NCBI RefSeq assembly: GCF_000170915.1
Contig: NZ_ABCT01000002.1
Location: 186,001-250,000 of the forward strand
DNA: 64,000 nt
Direction of reading: 5' to 3'
From: Limnobacter sp. MED105
GTDB lineage: Bacteria; Pseudomonadota; Gammaproteobacteria; Burkholderiales; Burkholderiaceae_B
Shown here piece by piece: positions 63,025 to 64,000 of the stretch. Position 1 is the first letter of the stretch; the number at the start of each line of letters is the position of its first letter. Both the position numbers and the translations under genes were made by a program. The notes below the pieces were generated by a model, which ran no database searches, was not told where the DNA came from, and was given only the letters and a program-made list of their open reading frames with translations.

Positions 63025-64000
63025 TTAAATCAACTTGGCGCGAATGCGTGCCGACAATTGATCGAGCACAAACACGAAGATGAAAATTGCAATCAAAATG
63101 GTCATAACATGGCCATACTGGAACAGATCAAATCGGCCTTTCAGTTCCTGACCAATACCGCCGGCACCCACCAAGCCAATTACAGTGGCCATGCGCAAAT
63201 TGCGATCCAGAATGTAGGCGGTGTAGGCGATGTACTGTGGAAACACCTGCGGAATCACGCCGTACCACAAGGTTTTCAACTTGCCGGAACCAATCGCCTC
63301 GAGCGCTTCCTGAGGTTTACGGTCTGCATTTTCAATGTCTTCGGCATAAAATTTGCCCAAAAAACCCGCTGCATGAAAACCCAGGGCCAGTACCCCGGCG
63401 ATAGGACCGAACCCGTAAGCCAGCACCAAAAAAAGCGCCACAATGAGTTCGGGCATTGATCGCAACAAACTGATCAGGCCACGTGTTGCCGTGTATGTGA
63501 ATTTGTTGGGGCTGTAATTCACCGCCGCGAAATAAGCCAGTGGGATGGACAGCACCACTGAAATAATCGTGCCCCAAAACGCAATTTCCAGTGTTTGAAT
63601 CATTTTCACAAACACGTCCCACACATAACCCAATGGGCGCACCAGCACCTCTCGGGTTTCTGTCACGCTTTCCATTTCCAGCGTGTCGGTGTTCATGCGT
63701 TGCGTGGTAATTTCCTGCGTTTCAATGTACGCAAAGCCGGGTAAGTTCTCGCGATCCAGATCGGGCAGGCGGTTGGTTTCTTCCTGCGTGGCCACAACGG
63801 GTGGCCACATCACTTCGCCCACGCGGGAGAAGCCGCGCACCACTTGGGAATCGTCGTTGAATCCCATCAAATTGCCAAAAGCCTGGCTGGTCATGCTGAC
63901 CATTTTGTCCATCTCGGTGCGGTGGCCGGTCACCAACAACAAAGCGAACACACAAATCAAAATTAGCAGGTGTTTGGCGCTGTAGGGGGCTTCAAGCCGC
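63025..64000 (-). CDS. phnE: Phosphonate ABC transporter permease PhnE, 5' end outside window
   Basis: Permease for phosphonate uptake. The frame stays open to the right edge (325 residues visible). After a membrane helix (LILICVFALLLVTGH), there is a periplasmic insertion of about 100 residues (including the acidic LPDLDRENLPGFAYIE) before the permease core, which has TLEIAFWGTIISVVLSIPLA, a RSMPELIVALFLVLAYGFGP segment and the GLVGAGGIGQEL motif that contacts the ATPase. The insertion is longer than in E. coli PhnE. phnC and phnD are presumably to the right. Confidence 0.93.
   Translation of the reverse strand, partial: RLEAPYSAKHLLILICVFALLLVTGHRTEMDKMVSMTSQAFGNLMGFNDDSQVVRGFSRVGEVMWPPVVATQEETNRLPDLDRENLPGFAYIETQEITTQRMNTDTLEMESVTETREVLVRPLGYVWDVFVKMIQTLEIAFWGTIISVVLSIPLAYFAAVNYSPNKFTYTATRGLISLLRSMPELIVALFLVLAYGFGPIAGVLALGFHAAGFLGKFYAEDIENADRKPQEALEAIGSGKLKTLWYGVIPQVFPQYIAYTAYILDRNLRMATVIGLVGAGGIGQELKGRFDLFQYGHVMTILIAIFIFVFVLDQLSARIRAKLI

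Overview
The window looks like a chromosomal segment of a betaproteobacterium, probably of the order Burkholderiales. A Limnobacter-like organism would fit the mix of terpene-type acyl-CoA carboxylase genes, C-P lyase, cobalamin-dependent MetH and large hybrid kinases, but I infer the genus only from general resemblance. There are no tRNA, rRNA, CRISPR or insertion-sequence signatures. Coding density is high: no stretch over 300 bases lacks a gene, the longest gap being the 252-base leader at 10280-10531.

Layout. (1) 1-1689: an RND efflux adaptor gene (cut by the left edge) diverges from an AcrR-type repressor gene across an AcrR-like operator. (2) 1700-3191: an SDR with an altered active site and an exported HExxH protein. 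(3) 3247-10279: a five-gene catabolic operon (PECR-like SDR, carboxyltransferase subunit, acyl-CoA dehydrogenase, biotin carboxylase subunit, acyl-CoA dehydrogenase) resembling the acyclic-terpene (Atu/geranyl-CoA carboxylase) pathway, with two copies of one palindromic operator. (4) 10532-12217: a repeat-rich surface-type protein closed by strong hairpins.

(5) 12363-36141: a complete non-flagellar type III secretion system (T3SS) in two convergent arms. The plus arm (12.4-27.4 kb) carries, in order, a small membrane protein, a MotAB/ZorAB-like ion-channel pair, an unknown gene, sctJ, sctK, sctL, sctC, sctW, a chaperone-like gene, sctP, a rod candidate, a needle candidate, several small or orphan genes, hydrophobic translocator genes, a large exported-type protein and a decayed copy of its 5' end. 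The minus arm, in transcription order, is sctV-D-N-O-Q-R-S-T-U. The embedded stator-like motor pair is the most unusual feature of the window: it sits immediately upstream of the basal-body genes and no other flagellar or Zorya genes are present.

(6) 36299-47207: metH, a YgjV-type membrane protein, a hybrid histidine kinase, a TerC-family protein, an exported histidine phosphatase, a fasciclin-domain protein and a DMT exporter. (7) 47282-54973: a 1661-residue sensor with two kinase modules and two receivers, then a PhoPQ-like two-component system flanked on both sides by small exported PepSY proteins. (8) 55022-64000: a minus-strand phosphonate C-P lyase operon read phnE-G-H-I-J-K-L-M-N-P plus a DMT-family transporter. 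PhnGHIJ with PhnK and PhnL form and process the C-P lyase complex, PhnM, PhnN and PhnP finish the pathway to PRPP, and PhnE is the phosphonate permease, cut by the right edge.
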